Shown here: positions 8,289-18,173 of the stretch, in pieces
How positions within the stretch are numbered: the first letter of the stretch is position 1
How the letters are laid out: each line of letters starts with the position of its first letter
Assembly (NCBI GenBank): GCA_022821805.1
Contig: JAJECX010000016.1
Location: 16,317 to 80,316 of the forward strand
Length of the DNA: 64,000 nucleotides
Direction: 5' to 3'
From: Anaerolineae bacterium
GTDB lineage: Bacteria; Chloroflexota; Anaerolineae; Aggregatilineales; Phototrophicaceae
Made by a program: the position numbers and the translations under genes
The notes under the pieces: generated by a model
What the model was told of the DNA's origin: nothing
What the model saw: only the letters and a program-made list of their open reading frames with translations
Databases searched by the model: none

Positions 8289-9545
8289 TTATCCAAAATC
8301 TCCGCGCTCAAGCCCTTGAATTTCTATCTTACTCACATCCAGTTCACCCGAAACCAGACGGGGTAACAAAATGTCGCGAGCTTCCCTTAGAACATGGTTC
8401 TTAAAAATTGCGGTATGAATACTGCGAACAATTTCGCCAACAAATTCATTAAATTCTGATACCAATTCAATCGGCGGAAGTGCTATTGGATATTGTGAGA
8501 TTATTTTCCAGTTGGCGCGGGGCATCTTCGTTCCTTGCGAGACCGCCGTAGCGAACTCAATGAAGTGGTTGCTAGAAACGCACATCAGAATATTCGCATA
8601 AAATTCAGGGATTCTTGGCAATATGACAATCGTATCTGTAGAAGTCACTCCATCGATAGGCGCAACCGCTACCTTATGAAGATATGAGCGTATTCGACCA
8701 AACAATATATCTCCAATTGTGAATAAGAACTTTGTACTGCTTACGTCGCCGATTTCCCCCCATTCGGATAAAGCGATTGTCTTACGAGGAATATGTTCAA
8801 GCCCAACGTATGGTGTGCTGGGGTCAAGTTCCGCAGGTTTAACACTTTTCCGTTTGTCAACAGCGATATCACCTAAACATCCTACCTCCCACCCCCGCGG
8901 AATCATCCCTCCATAATCACTCCCGCTGTCCACCATTTCAACATCTTCATGCCCGGGAAAACGAAAATGCACAAACCACTCGCGATAGAGATCCTGGGCA
9001 GCCTGCTCCAGCAGCTTGATGCGCCGGTTGTTGTTCTCGATCAGGTCGTCGTAGGCGGAGAGGATGGCGGCGATTTTGCGCTGGGTGTGGAGGGGCGGGA
9101 GGGGGATGAGTACCTGTCTCAGTTCACTTTGCTTTATTCCGAGTACAGTCGTTCCAGTTGCACGTGCTTTTAGACGTCCTTGTACTTCATACGATTGAAG
9201 TGCATAAAAATAGTAGTTTTGATTTATCAGATCCGGATTGCCACGCAATAAGATCACTCGCTGTGCTAAAGCTATTTTCTCGGCTGTCCTAATTTGACCA
9301 ACCTCTCCAAGCGGGGCTTCCGTCGTGATGACTATGTCACCAAATTGAGGTATACCGCGTCGCATAACACGGTCATAGGTTTCAGCTGGTACATATTCGC
9401 GAGGGGAACTCTTAATGACGCCATGCTTGATGTTTTTTGCTGTAACGAGCCAGATACCACTATCTGACTTCTTGGGAGTTTTCCCTCGATAGTCAATTAC
9501 AGTTGCTGTGAGTTCGCCAATGGCTTTAGTTGGAAAGTCAGACAT
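8289..9545 (-). CDS. hsdS: Type I restriction-modification specificity subunit S
   Basis: A 418-aa DNA-recognition subunit with two target-recognition domains (about residues 5-150 and 215-365), each followed by a conserved helical spacer. The first spacer reads IPLPPLHTQRKIAAILSAYDDLIENNNRRIKLLEQ, the second IALPPIELVSEFNEFVGEIV ending in ILLPRLVSGELDVSKI. Both are standard HsdS features. It starts 3 bp after the hsdM stop. The two recognition halves differ, so a split asymmetric site is expected; the sequence recognised cannot be read from the protein alone. Confidence 0.95.
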   Translation of the reverse strand: MSDFPTKAIGELTATVIDYRGKTPKKSDSGIWLVTAKNIKHGVIKSSPREYVPAETYDRVMRRGIPQFGDIVITTEAPLGEVGQIRTAEKIALAQRVILLRGNPDLINQNYYFYALQSYEVQGRLKARATGTTVLGIKQSELRQVLIPLPPLHTQRKIAAILSAYDDLIENNNRRIKLLEQAAQDLYREWFVHFRFPGHEDVEMVDSGSDYGGMIPRGWEVGCLGDIAVDKRKSVKPAELDPSTPYVGLEHIPRKTIALSEWGEIGDVSSTKFLFTIGDILFGRIRSYLHKVAVAPIDGVTSTDTIVILPRIPEFYANILMCVSSNHFIEFATAVSQGTKMPRANWKIISQYPIALPPIELVSEFNEFVGEIVRSIHTAIFKNHVLREARDILLPRLVSGELDVSKIEIQGLERGDFG

Positions 9546-9548
9546 TTG

Positions 9549-11093
9549 TCAAAACTCCAACAGTTTTGTCATATTGTATGAAATCCGCTCTTCCAAATCA
9601 TGCGCTTCGGCATTCAAGATTTCCAGTTCCTCGTTCAGCTCCCCCAGCCGCAGCTTAAAATCAACATCGCCATCCTGCCGCGCCGCCACGCCGACATAGC
9701 GGCCCGGATTCAGGCTGTAGTCCTGGGAGGCGATCTCGTCGATGGTGGCGACATAGCAGCGCCCCGGTACATCCTGATAGATGCCAGCGGGGAATGTTGC
9801 CTGGAGCAACTCTTCGCTGCCGTTGATGGTTTCAGGTTCTTCGCCCCGGTAGAGCCGCCCGATATTGGCTATGAATTCCAGTTGATGCGGCTTGAACTCC
9901 CGATGGGCGCGGTCAACCTGATAAAAAATATCGCGGGCGTCGATGAATAGCACCTGGTCTTCGCGTGTGCCGCCGCGCTTGCCCTTGTCCAGGAACCAGA
10001 GGGTGCAGGGCAAGGTCACGGTATAAAAGAAGTTCGAGGCGATGGTGATCATCACATCGACAACTTTTGATTCGATCAACTGTTTACGAATTTCCAGTTC
10101 GCTGTGGCGGGCGTCGCTGGCGCTGTTCGCCATGACGAAGCCGGCTCGACCGGTCTCGTTCAAGGCGCTGTAAAAGCTCTGGATCCAGAGGGTGTTGGCA
10201 TTATCCACTGTGGGCAAGCCAAAGGGAAAACGCGGATCCTGCTTGAGCTTGCTTTTGTCCACGCCTTTGACGTTGAAGGGAGGATTGGCCATGACAAAGT
10301 CGAATTTGTCTCTGCTTCTGTGAATGTCTTGGTAGTAGGTGTTGCCTTCGCGGATATCGCCTTCCAGTCCGTGTACAGTGAGGTTCATTTTCGCCAGCCG
10401 CACTGTAGCCGCTACTCGTTCTTGTCCGTAAATGCTGATGTCGGTCGTTCTGCCGCGATGCCGTTGCACAAAGTCCGCCGATTGCACGAACATGCCGCCG
10501 GAGCCGCAAGCCGGGTCGTATACGTAACCTTCAAAAGGTTCAATGATTTCGACGATGAGCTTGACCAGGCTGGTCGGGGTGAAAAATTCGCCGCCCTTTT
10601 GGCCTTCCGCCATGGCGAATTTGCCGAGGAAATACTCATAAATCTGCCCGAATACATCGCCTTCCATATCGTTCATTGAGAAGTGAAACTTCTTTAGCAA
10701 TGTCGTCAGCATATCATTATCAAAGCGGGTGTATTGCTTGGGCAAAACATCTCGCAGCGCTTCGTTTTCGGCTTCGATAGCTTTCATCGCCTCGTTAATC
10801 GCTTTGCCGATATTTTCGCTTTCCGGCAGGCTCAACAGATAGTCATAGCGAGCCTTGTCCGGCAAGAACATAATGCCCTCCGCCTGAAAATCGATCTTGC
10901 CGATCTCACGCCGCCGAGTTTTCCGCAGCCTGACCTTGGCTTCGGCGTTGGCAAACTTGTGATCGGCATAACGCAGAAATATCAAACCCAAGACTGGGCT
11001 TGAGTATTCGGACGCCCTCAATTTGGAATTGGCGCGCAGTTCGTCCGCAGCTCTCCAAAGCTGTCGTACCAATTCAGCGTGTTTGGCAAGCAT
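9549..11093 (-). CDS. hsdM: Type I restriction-modification DNA adenine methyltransferase subunit M
   Basis: A 514-aa N6-adenine methyltransferase. An N-terminal HsdM helical domain (about 10-145) is followed by [20 protein letters not shown], the S-adenosylmethionine motif DPACGSGG (193-200) and the catalytic NPPF (270-273). The C-terminus carries a coiled helical segment ([22 protein letters not shown]) for contact with HsdS. First gene of the hsdM-hsdS-OLD-hsdR operon; ATG at 11093 with AGGA nine bases upstream. No second methyltransferase lies nearby, so modification depends on this gene. Confidence 0.96.
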   Translation of the reverse strand: MLAKHAELVRQLWRAADELRANSKLRASEYSSPVLGLIFLRYADHKFANAEAKVRLRKTRRREIGKIDFQAEGIMFLPDKARYDYLLSLPESENIGKAINEAMKAIEAENEALRDVLPKQYTRFDNDMLTTLLKKFHFSMNDMEGDVFGQIYEYFLGKFAMAEGQKGGEFFTPTSLVKLIVEIIEPFEGYVYDPACGSGGMFVQSADFVQRHRGRTTDISIYGQERVAATVRLAKMNLTVHGLEGDIREGNTYYQDIHRSRDKFDFVMANPPFNVKGVDKSKLKQDPRFPFGLPTVDNANTLWIQSFYSALNETGRAGFVMANSASDARHSELEIRKQLIESKVVDVMITIASNFFYTVTLPCTLWFLDKGKRGGTREDQVLFIDARDIFYQVDRAHREFKPHQLEFIANIGRLYRGEEPETINGSEELLQATFPAGIYQDVPGRCYVATIDEIASQDYSLNPGRYVGVAARQDGDVDFKLRLGELNEELEILNAEAHDLEERISYNMTKLLEF

Positions 11094-11161
11094 AATGGGG
11101 GCGATCCTTCCAGGAAATCATGATTGAGCGGGGACATATAAGCAAAGGATAGATGATTTGA

Positions 11162-13150
11162 TCAGCTCAGGGTAGCATCTCTCTCTGTCAGCGCCTGCAG
11201 CCCGGCATGCAGCGCTTCGCTGATCTTGTCCACGTCATAGACGCTGCCGGCCCAGACGCCGCCACTCGCCGCTTGCAGCGCCGCCCACAAACGGGTATCG
11301 GCCGGCAGCTCGGGATGCGGCTGCAAGTCGGGATGCGGCTCGCGCGAATCGAGCAGCGCCCCCGCCTCAACCGCCGAGAGCTCACGGTTCGCTGTGCCGA
11401 CCAAATCCACCGTGCCGCTCAGACTCTTCCGGTCGATCTCGATCTCGATCAGGTCGCCATCGCGCAATTTGCCGATGGGTCCGCCAGCCAGCCCTTCGGG
11501 ACCGACATGGCCGATGCAGGCGCCGGTGGAAACGCCGGAGAAGCGCGCGTCGGTGATAATCGCCACCTGCTTGCCCCAGGGGATGAACTTTAACGCCGAG
11601 GTCAACTGATAGGTCTCTTCCATGCCGGTACCCATCGGTCCGATGCCGGTCAAGACCAGCACATCCCCCGCTTGAATCGCTTCGCCTTCCAAGCCCTTCA
11701 GCGCTCGAATCGCCGCGCGTTCCGAGGTGAACACCCGCGCCGGTCCGCGATGGCGATAGACGTTGTCGGCGTCAATCACCGATGGGTCAATGGCGGTCGC
11801 TTTGATGACCGAACCCTGCGGCGCGATATTGCCCCGAGGGAAGACTACAGTGCTGGCCAGTCCTCGCGCCTTCGCCTGCTGCGGCGACATGATGACATCC
11901 TTCGGGTCAATGCCGTCGTTAGCGCGCAGGCGCTCGCGCGCGAATCGCCGGCGATCGCTGCCCTCCCACCAATCCAAGACCGCATCCAGCTTGTCGCCGG
12001 TGACCGTCAGCACATCGGTATTGAGCAGCCCCGCCCTTCGCAGGTGACACATGACTTCGGGTACGCCGCCAGCCATATAGACCTGCACGGTCGGGTGATT
12101 GCGCGGTCCGTTGGGCAGGGCGTCGACGAGACGCGCCGTGCTGCGGTTGACACGAATCCAGTCATCAACCGTCGGCGGCTTCAGCCCAGCCGCATGCGCG
12201 ACGGCGGGAATATGCAGCAGCAGATTGGTCGAGCCGCCGAAAGCGGAATGCACCAGCATGGCGTTTTCCAGCGCGGCCGGCGTCAAGATATCGGCGAGCG
12301 TCGTGCCGGCGGCCTTCATATTAAGCAGCGCCAGCGCCGAGCGCCGCGCATTGTCCAGCCAAACCGCCTCGCCCGATGGCACGAGCGCGCAATGGGGCAA
12401 GCTCATGCCAAGCGCTTCCGCCACCACTTGCGAGGTCGCCGCAGTGCCCAAAAACTGACAGCCGCCTCCAGAGGACCCGCAGGCTTTGCAGCCCATCTCG
12501 GCGGCGTAATTGAGCGTGATCATGCCGTGGGCGAAGCGCGCGCCGATCGTCTGCACGGTACCAGCGTCTTCCGCGCCTTCCGCTGGCAGCGTCACGCCGC
12601 CGGGCACGATGATGCCAGGCAGATCGCTGCAGCCAGCCAGCGCGATCATGGCGGCGGGCAGCCCCTTGTCGCAGGTGGCGACGCCCATGACGCCATCGCG
12701 GGTTGGCAAGGAGCGGATCATGCGGCGCATCACCAAAGCCGCGTCATTGCGATAAGCCAGGCTGTCCATCATGCCGGTCGTGCCTTGCGAGCGCCCATCG
12801 CAGGGATCGGAGCAATAGATGGCGAAGGGTATCGCATCGCGCTCGCGGATCGTCTCAGCCGCTTCTTTCACCAGCAGGCTGATCTCCCAATGCCCGGTGT
12901 GATAGCCGAGCGCCAGCGGACTGCCGTCTTCGGCGCGCAAGCCGCCTTTGGTGCTGACGATGACGTACTGCTCGCGATTGACCTCTTCCGGATGCCAGCC
13001 CATCGCCACATTTTGTGTCATGGCGAAGAGATTGCCGCTCGCTTCATTAAGCAGCATGTCTTCATCAAATGGGAGCTTGCCATCCCGGCCCTGCCCGCGC
13101 GTTTGCGTCGAAGGCAGCAGTTCTGCCCCGCCGTAAATCTCTTCTCGCAT
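11162..13150 (-). CDS. IlvD/Edd-family sugar-acid dehydratase, YjhG/YagF (xylonate dehydratase) type
   Basis: A 662-aa iron-sulfur dehydratase. Order and wording of motifs follow E. coli YjhG/YagF closely: [17 protein letters not shown] (C117), ATCDKGLPA (C160), [18 protein letters not shown] (C221-C231), [35 protein letters not shown] and the tail [21 protein letters not shown]. The length matches that subgroup (about 655) and not IlvD (about 560-616). The family removes water from sugar acids such as D-xylonate to give 2-keto-3-deoxy acids. Divergent from an SDR at 13408 that could make the sugar lactone or acid. The exact substrate is inferred. Confidence 0.88.
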   Translation of the reverse strand: MREEIYGGAELLPSTQTRGQGRDGKLPFDEDMLLNEASGNLFAMTQNVAMGWHPEEVNREQYVIVSTKGGLRAEDGSPLALGYHTGHWEISLLVKEAAETIRERDAIPFAIYCSDPCDGRSQGTTGMMDSLAYRNDAALVMRRMIRSLPTRDGVMGVATCDKGLPAAMIALAGCSDLPGIIVPGGVTLPAEGAEDAGTVQTIGARFAHGMITLNYAAEMGCKACGSSGGGCQFLGTAATSQVVAEALGMSLPHCALVPSGEAVWLDNARRSALALLNMKAAGTTLADILTPAALENAMLVHSAFGGSTNLLLHIPAVAHAAGLKPPTVDDWIRVNRSTARLVDALPNGPRNHPTVQVYMAGGVPEVMCHLRRAGLLNTDVLTVTGDKLDAVLDWWEGSDRRRFARERLRANDGIDPKDVIMSPQQAKARGLASTVVFPRGNIAPQGSVIKATAIDPSVIDADNVYRHRGPARVFTSERAAIRALKGLEGEAIQAGDVLVLTGIGPMGTGMEETYQLTSALKFIPWGKQVAIITDARFSGVSTGACIGHVGPEGLAGGPIGKLRDGDLIEIEIDRKSLSGTVDLVGTANRELSAVEAGALLDSREPHPDLQPHPELPADTRLWAALQAASGGVWAGSVYDVDKISEALHAGLQALTERDATLS

Positions 13151-13299
13151 GTTGCCGACTCCTGAACCGAGTTTTGTATTCGACTTTCACCACCGAACAC
13201 ACCGAGGCTAGTCAAAGTTCAAGCAACAGTGTGGCAAAGCAACTGATACGGAGACATTTTAGCGGATAGCCAAATGCATTCGATACCAGTTCCGCGCGG

Positions 13300-13315
13300 G
13301 CGAGCCATGGCTCGC
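13300..13315. repeat. Palindromic GGCGAG/CTCGCC interspersed repeat, copy 1
   Basis: GCGAGCCATGGCTCGC is a perfect 16-bp palindrome, followed by 'acctac'. Related GGCGAG...CTCGCC or GGCGAC...GTCGCC palindromes beside 'GTAGG' or 'ATAC' recur at 25893, 53431, 60120 and as a half-copy near 62913, always between genes. Just downstream (13330-13372) lies a stretch of CTGTG/CTCAGTG words resembling 'CACAGAG'-type repeats common in environmental genomes; a shorter trace is at 60231. Confidence 0.5.
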
Positions 13316-13407
13316 ACCTACATCCGCTTTGCCACCTGCCACCTCTGTGTTCTCAGTGTTATCTGTGGTTAGAATAGCTTTATCGGACACAAGTTTCAGA
13401 GCGGATT

Positions 13408-14208
13408 ATGACACAGAAGCGATTTGCAAACCAAACGGTCATCGTCACTGGCGCCGGCGAAGGCATCGGTTATGAAGTGGCGCGGCAGTTTTGCGCGGAA
13501 GGCGCGTCGGTTCTCGTAAACGACATCCTGCCCGAGCGCGCCAAGGCCGCGGCCAAGGCGATCGCCAGCGAGACGGGCGCGGATTGCATCGCGGCGCCGG
13601 GCGATGTCGCCGAAGTCGAGACGGTGCGCGGGCTGGTAGCGCAAGCCGTGGACAGCTTCGACGGTCTGGATGTCTGCGTCTGCAACGCCGGCTTGACCTC
13701 TTGGGGAAACTTCTTCGCATACAAGCCAGCTGATTTCGAGCGCGTGGTCAGCGTCAACCTGCGCGGCAGTTATTTTCTGGCGCAAGCGGCTGCCCGCCAG
13801 TTTCGCGCAGCTGGCAGCGGCGGGCGCATCGTGCTGATGTCGTCGGTCACCGGGCATCGCGCAGTGCCCTACCTCAGCGCTTACGGCATGACCAAGGCGG
13901 CGCTGGAAATGCTCGCGCGGAACCTGGTGCTTGAGCTTAGCCCGCACGGCATCACGATCAATTGCGTGGCGCCTGGGGCGGTCATCACGCCGCGCAACCT
14001 CAATGATGATCCGGATTATGAAGCGCGCTGGGGGAATCTGATCCCAGTGGGCAAGGCGATCGAATCGGCCGATATCGCCAATGCTGTGCTCTTCCTCGCC
14101 GCGCCCGAGTCGGAGAAAATCACTGGTCAAGCGATTGTGGTCGATGGCGGCTGGACCAGCACCAGTCCGATTCCGGATATGGGGTACGGCGCAGATTATG
14201 AAAATTGA
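13408..14208 (+). CDS. SDR family NAD(P)-dependent oxidoreductase
   Basis: A 266-aa classical short-chain dehydrogenase. Cofactor motif TGAGEGIG at 14-21, NAG at 93-95, catalytic Ser in MSSVTG (145-146), Tyr159 and Lys163 in YLSAYGMTKAA, and a C-terminal ITGQAIVVDGGW. This set is typical of sugar and alcohol dehydrogenases of the FabG/glucose-dehydrogenase type. Divergent from the YjhG-like dehydratase, so a joint role in oxidising a sugar and dehydrating its acid is plausible. The N-terminal ND near 38-39 rather than a basic pair favours NAD over NADP. Confidence 0.88.
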   Translation: MTQKRFANQTVIVTGAGEGIGYEVARQFCAEGASVLVNDILPERAKAAAKAIASETGADCIAAPGDVAEVETVRGLVAQAVDSFDGLDVCVCNAGLTSWGNFFAYKPADFERVVSVNLRGSYFLAQAAARQFRAAGSGGRIVLMSSVTGHRAVPYLSAYGMTKAALEMLARNLVLELSPHGITINCVAPGAVITPRNLNDDPDYEARWGNLIPVGKAIESADIANAVLFLAAPESEKITGQAIVVDGGWTSTSPIPDMGYGADYEN

Positions 14209-14225
14209 TGCGCGCGCCCGCGCCG

Positions 14226-16481
14226 TCAATCCATCAATTCTTGAACCAGGCGGTTGGTTGTCGCCAACCGGTCGGAAAGCAGACTGGCGATAAATACATG
14301 AATCGCCGTAGCCGTTTGCGGCGCTGTCACTTCCATACGGCGTAAAGCCTCGTGGCTCAGCCGTTGAAGAACGCCGGCTTCGGTCACCACGATGGAAGCC
14401 GTGCGCGCTTTGCCCAGGTAAAAGCCCACTTCGCCAATCACGGCACCAGCGGTCATGCTGCGCAAGCGCAGAACGTGACCGCCCTCATCGCGCAGGAGGA
14501 CGTCAACGCGTCCGGATTCGATGAAATAGAGCGCATCGGATTCGTCACCCTGGCGGAAGATCGTATCGCCGACATGCGTCTCGATCCGCTCCAGCGCCGC
14601 CTGCGCCGCCGCGGCGTCTTCCGACCGAATGATCGCATGCTGCGCCAACTGCTGCCCCAAAGTTACCTGATTGGCGTCCGGCAGATTGGACTCCGCCAGC
14701 AAGATGCTTTCGCACCACTCCAGCGCGCGATCGAGATCGTCGAAATGCGGCGGCTTATCGGGCCGCGCTTCTACAATACCGCCATCGAACAGCAGCGTCT
14801 GCAATTGAGGCGCCGCGTCCGAAATAAGCAATTCGATGCCTTTGGCATCGGTCAGCCTCTTCAGCTTTTGGAAGTCCTTCATGGTTGACACATCAAAGCC
14901 GCGCACAGATTTGAAGTCGAGAATAATGAAGCGCAGCCGACCATTTTCGTCCGCCGAGATGCGAGATACAACATGTTCGTAAAAGCGATAGGCGGCGCCA
15001 AAAAAGATATAACCCTGCAGGCGCAGAATCAGGATTCCTTCACCCGCCTTTTGCAGCAATTGATTCTGCGCGAAGGAGCGGTCAAGGTTGCTGCGATGAA
15101 AACTGCCGGAGAACTCTTGCCTGATGACTTCCATGCGGCTGTATTCCAGCACGAAGAATGATATCGCCACCATAATGCCGACGGCGATAGCCGCTAACAG
15201 GCCAAACAGCGTGGTGACCAGCACGATAATGACGATTACGATGTAATCCTGCCGCGGCAGACTGGACCAACTGTCCAGCAGCCATTCTTTCATAAACTGA
15301 AGGCCGAAATACATCAACAGACCGGCAGGAACAAAGCTTGGCGCCAGCGAAAAGACGGCGCCGCCGAAAAATAGCGTGAGCGCAAACATGAGCGCAAGGA
15401 CGAGGCCTACCAGACGACCGTAAACGCGCATGCCATGCACCAGCGCTGAGGATATGGGGGCGTGATAAGCGACGACGCCGCCACCGGACAGGGCGGACGC
15501 GATATTCGCGACGCCATTGACAAGGCATTCGCGATTCAAATTCAGTTCACGGTTTACGACGATTTCTTGCGCGCTGGCTCTTAGAAACAGATTTAGTATA
15601 AAGACGACGATCAAGGTCAGCGTATGACCGGCGCTTGCCAGGATTATGGCTGAGTCAATCCGTCCAAGAGCGGATAGATCGGGCAATTGCCAATGCAGCG
15701 CGTTTGACACATTCGGCAGCAGCCAACCGTCCCGCGCCAAAGCGTCCATGTCGCCTATGACAAACAGCGCCCAAACATAAAACAGGAAGAGCGAGGCGAG
15801 TATGCCGCCGGGCAATATCATCGCGCTCTTGTAGCGAGACCGCAGCCCGAGGACGCTAAGGGCGAAAACAGCAGCCGGCAGCCAACGCCGGAATACCTCG
15901 CCCTCCAGAAGAATTGGCAAGGACTCCGCGTTTAGTCGAAGATCAACCAGAACAGAGAATCCGGCATTCAATATCAGCCAACCTAAGCCAGCCATAAAGC
16001 CGCCGATGATGGGGTAAGGGATATATCTGATTAGGCTCCCGGCGCGCGACAAACCCAGCAAGACTACTAGTGCGCCGGCAAGTATCGACGTAAGCGCGAT
16101 CACGAGGTAAACAAGCGCAAAGAGCTCATCCGGCGGCATATCGGCTGGCGCAGCGGAGATTACGCTGCCAGCGACCAAACCCTGGATCACGACGGTTGGA
16201 CTTTGTGGCAGCACTTGCGTCGCGTGGTCGGAACTGAATAACGAGGTGATGAGCGCCATTACGATTTCGCTAACCAGAACAATCGCCAGCCCAGCGGCGA
16301 AATAACTGGCAAGCTTGCCGTTGAAAACCAGTCGGGAATAGGATGGCATTACGCTTGCCATAAGCAGCCAGATGATGGCGCTCGCCAAGACGCTTCGCAG
16401 GATCATCTGCGGTTTCAGCGCCTGCGCAATGGCTTGGCGAAGGGTCCAGTCAGCGGCGTCTGAAGGTGTTTGATTCGACAT
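14226..16481 (-). CDS. SulP-family anion transporter with STAS and cyclic-nucleotide-binding-like domains
   Basis: A 751-aa membrane protein. The first 430 residues are a SulP/SLC26 transporter core with many hydrophobic segments and the phrase VVYHAPISSALVHGMRVYGRLVG. Next is a STAS domain (about 470-580) with FIILDFKSVRGFDVSTMKDFQKL. A cAMP-type sensor follows (about 610-740) with FRQGDESDALYFIESGRVDVLL and GEVGFYLGKARTASIVV, the phosphate-binding cassette. Likely carries sulfate, bicarbonate or another small anion, possibly gated by a ligand at the C-terminal sensor. Converges with the SDR, leaving 17 bp between stops. Substrate and ligand are not determinable here. Confidence 0.9.
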   Translation of the reverse strand: MSNQTPSDAADWTLRQAIAQALKPQMILRSVLASAIIWLLMASVMPSYSRLVFNGKLASYFAAGLAIVLVSEIVMALITSLFSSDHATQVLPQSPTVVIQGLVAGSVISAAPADMPPDELFALVYLVIALTSILAGALVVLLGLSRAGSLIRYIPYPIIGGFMAGLGWLILNAGFSVLVDLRLNAESLPILLEGEVFRRWLPAAVFALSVLGLRSRYKSAMILPGGILASLFLFYVWALFVIGDMDALARDGWLLPNVSNALHWQLPDLSALGRIDSAIILASAGHTLTLIVVFILNLFLRASAQEIVVNRELNLNRECLVNGVANIASALSGGGVVAYHAPISSALVHGMRVYGRLVGLVLALMFALTLFFGGAVFSLAPSFVPAGLLMYFGLQFMKEWLLDSWSSLPRQDYIVIVIIVLVTTLFGLLAAIAVGIMVAISFFVLEYSRMEVIRQEFSGSFHRSNLDRSFAQNQLLQKAGEGILILRLQGYIFFGAAYRFYEHVVSRISADENGRLRFIILDFKSVRGFDVSTMKDFQKLKRLTDAKGIELLISDAAPQLQTLLFDGGIVEARPDKPPHFDDLDRALEWCESILLAESNLPDANQVTLGQQLAQHAIIRSEDAAAAQAALERIETHVGDTIFRQGDESDALYFIESGRVDVLLRDEGGHVLRLRSMTAGAVIGEVGFYLGKARTASIVVTEAGVLQRLSHEALRRMEVTAPQTATAIHVFIASLLSDRLATTNRLVQELMD

Positions 16482-16535
16482 GAGAAATGGTTCTTGCCGA
16501 CGATGGCAAGGATGCGTTACTTACAGCATAGCGCA

Positions 16536-16901
16536 TTAGTCGAAAGTAGCGCTCGATTCGTGGCCCGGCGCCGCGCGCTTCCGCCTTCCGCGGACGATAT
16601 CCGTGCCCAGCCAGCCAAAGCCCAGCAGCGCCAAGCCGACGCCGCCGACAATCATCATATTAAATTGTTCGGAAACCAGGCGCCGCCGTTCGATATCGGA
16701 TGCCATTAAGCCCTGCGCCTGGCTCTTGCTCTCGATCTCGACTTCGCCGCCGTCGTCGTGGATTTGCGCCGCCAGGTTTGCCGAAAGCTCATTGTTAATC
16801 ATCAGGTAACGGAGGGCGCCGCCAGCCGCCATCAGGATTCCGACGACTATCGCGGTGAAGAGCAGACGTTCAGTCAATTCGTAATCCAGGATTCTATTCA
16901 T
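16536..16901 (-). CDS. Small two-helix membrane protein, unknown
   Basis: About 121 residues from ATG at 16901 (GAGG 4-5 bases upstream); a TTG five codons earlier is the other option. Two hydrophobic segments, LLFTAIVVGILMAAGGALRY near the start and MMIVGGVGLALLGFGWLG near residue 85, enclose a charged loop of about 50 residues predicted to lie on one side of the membrane. A basic tail RGRRKRA ends it. It lies 54 bp upstream of the SulP gene on the same strand, which hints at shared expression. Family not recognised. Confidence 0.65.
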   Translation of the reverse strand: MNRILDYELTERLLFTAIVVGILMAAGGALRYLMINNELSANLAAQIHDDGGEVEIESKSQAQGLMASDIERRRLVSEQFNMMIVGGVGLALLGFGWLGTDIVRGRRKRAAPGHESSATFD

Positions 16902-16987
16902 TTGCCTCGCTCGCAAAGCGTTTATTGCCGAATGCCAATCCGAACCTTACAATGAGCCAACCTTGAAGCCTTGCCATTTTACGGAAG

Positions 16988-18109
16988 ATGGTTATGACTA
17001 GCAACACAATATCTGTTGGCGTCGTCGGCAGCAGTTGGTGGGCGGACGCCATGCACCTGCCGGCGCTCGCCAGCCACGCTCAAGCGCGGACGGTCGCCAT
17101 CTGCGGTCGCAATCGGGACAATGCGCAGACGATGGCTGATACTTGGGATATCCCCCAAGTTTATAGCGACTACCGCGAGATGATCGACAAAGCGGATCTC
17201 GATGCCATCGTCGTTTCGACGCCAAACAGCACACATTATCCCATCAGCATGTACGCCTTGGAAAAGGGCTTGCACGCGCTTTGCGAAAAGCCGATCGCGC
17301 TGACCTACGCGCAGGCGCGGGAAATGGCGGAAAGAGCAAAAGCGCGCGGGCTCAAGACGTTGGTTCCCTTCACCTACAGCTACATGCCGACCGCCCGTTA
17401 TCTGAAAGAGTTGATTGATGATGGATACATCGGCAAGGCTTATCATCTCAATATACGCTACTACACCGGATTCGCCCGCGATGGCGATTACCGCTGGCGC
17501 TTCGACCGCAAGATCGCCGGCTCCGGAGTGGTTGGCGATCTGGGCTCGCACTTTCTGTACCTCGCCGAATGGCTCTATGGCGAAATCAGCGCAGTTACCT
17601 GCCGGCTGGGATTCTCGGCGCCTCGTCCGCCGCTCGACCCCGCCGGCGAAGCCTATGAGGTCCTCGATGACTCCTGCATGCTGACGCTAGAATTCGCCAG
17701 CGGCGCCTTGGGCATGATTCATTGCACCGCTCTTTGCTATGAGGATACGCCCTTCGGTCAAACACATCACATGGAATTTCACGGTTCTGATGGCACGCTT
17801 TATAGCTTCACCGACTGGGACAAGATTCAGCAGGTCAAAGGCGCGCGCGTCGGCGAAGGCATGGTCCGCGAACTGCCGATTCCCGATCACATCTGGGGCA
17901 ATGCCCGGCGCGACACGGTGCATAACACCTACCGCGATATGTTCCGCTCGGAGGATTTCATGATTCGGGGATTCATCAATGGGATCATTGATGACAGGGA
18001 GTTGAAGCCGAGCTTCCAGCAGGGCGCGCAAATACAGCGCCTTTTGAGCGCCGCGCTGCGCAGCCACGAAACCGAAAGGCGCGTCGAGGTCGAGTCGATC
18101 ACTGCATAA
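16988..18109 (+). CDS. Gfo/Idh/MocA-family oxidoreductase
   Basis: A 373-aa NAD(P)-dependent sugar or polyol dehydrogenase-like protein. The Rossmann part starts VGVVGSSWWADAMHLPALASH; the glycine motif is degenerate, with SSW in place of the usual GxxG. It carries CEKPIALTYAQAREM, the family's EKP motif with the catalytic-side lysine. The second domain has the usual SGVVGDLGSHFLYLAEWLYGEI, whose H is generally in the active site. ATG at 16988; a second ATG two codons on is possible. It stands alone, convergent with the next oxidoreductase. The substrate is unknown. Confidence 0.87.
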   Translation: MVMTSNTISVGVVGSSWWADAMHLPALASHAQARTVAICGRNRDNAQTMADTWDIPQVYSDYREMIDKADLDAIVVSTPNSTHYPISMYALEKGLHALCEKPIALTYAQAREMAERAKARGLKTLVPFTYSYMPTARYLKELIDDGYIGKAYHLNIRYYTGFARDGDYRWRFDRKIAGSGVVGDLGSHFLYLAEWLYGEISAVTCRLGFSAPRPPLDPAGEAYEVLDDSCMLTLEFASGALGMIHCTALCYEDTPFGQTHHMEFHGSDGTLYSFTDWDKIQQVKGARVGEGMVRELPIPDHIWGNARRDTVHNTYRDMFRSEDFMIRGFINGIIDDRELKPSFQQGAQIQRLLSAALRSHETERRVEVESITA

Positions 18110-18173
18110 GCATCACGACTGTCGGCGGTCGCAACTGGCTTGAACCGGTGACGGGAGTGATGGGACCAGTCTG

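Noticed and set aside
11672..13165. A 497-codon plus-strand ORF opposite the sugar-acid dehydratase
   Set aside because: GC-rich antisense frame; highly Arg/His/Gln-rich with no motif, while the minus frame has the full iron-sulfur dehydratase motif set.
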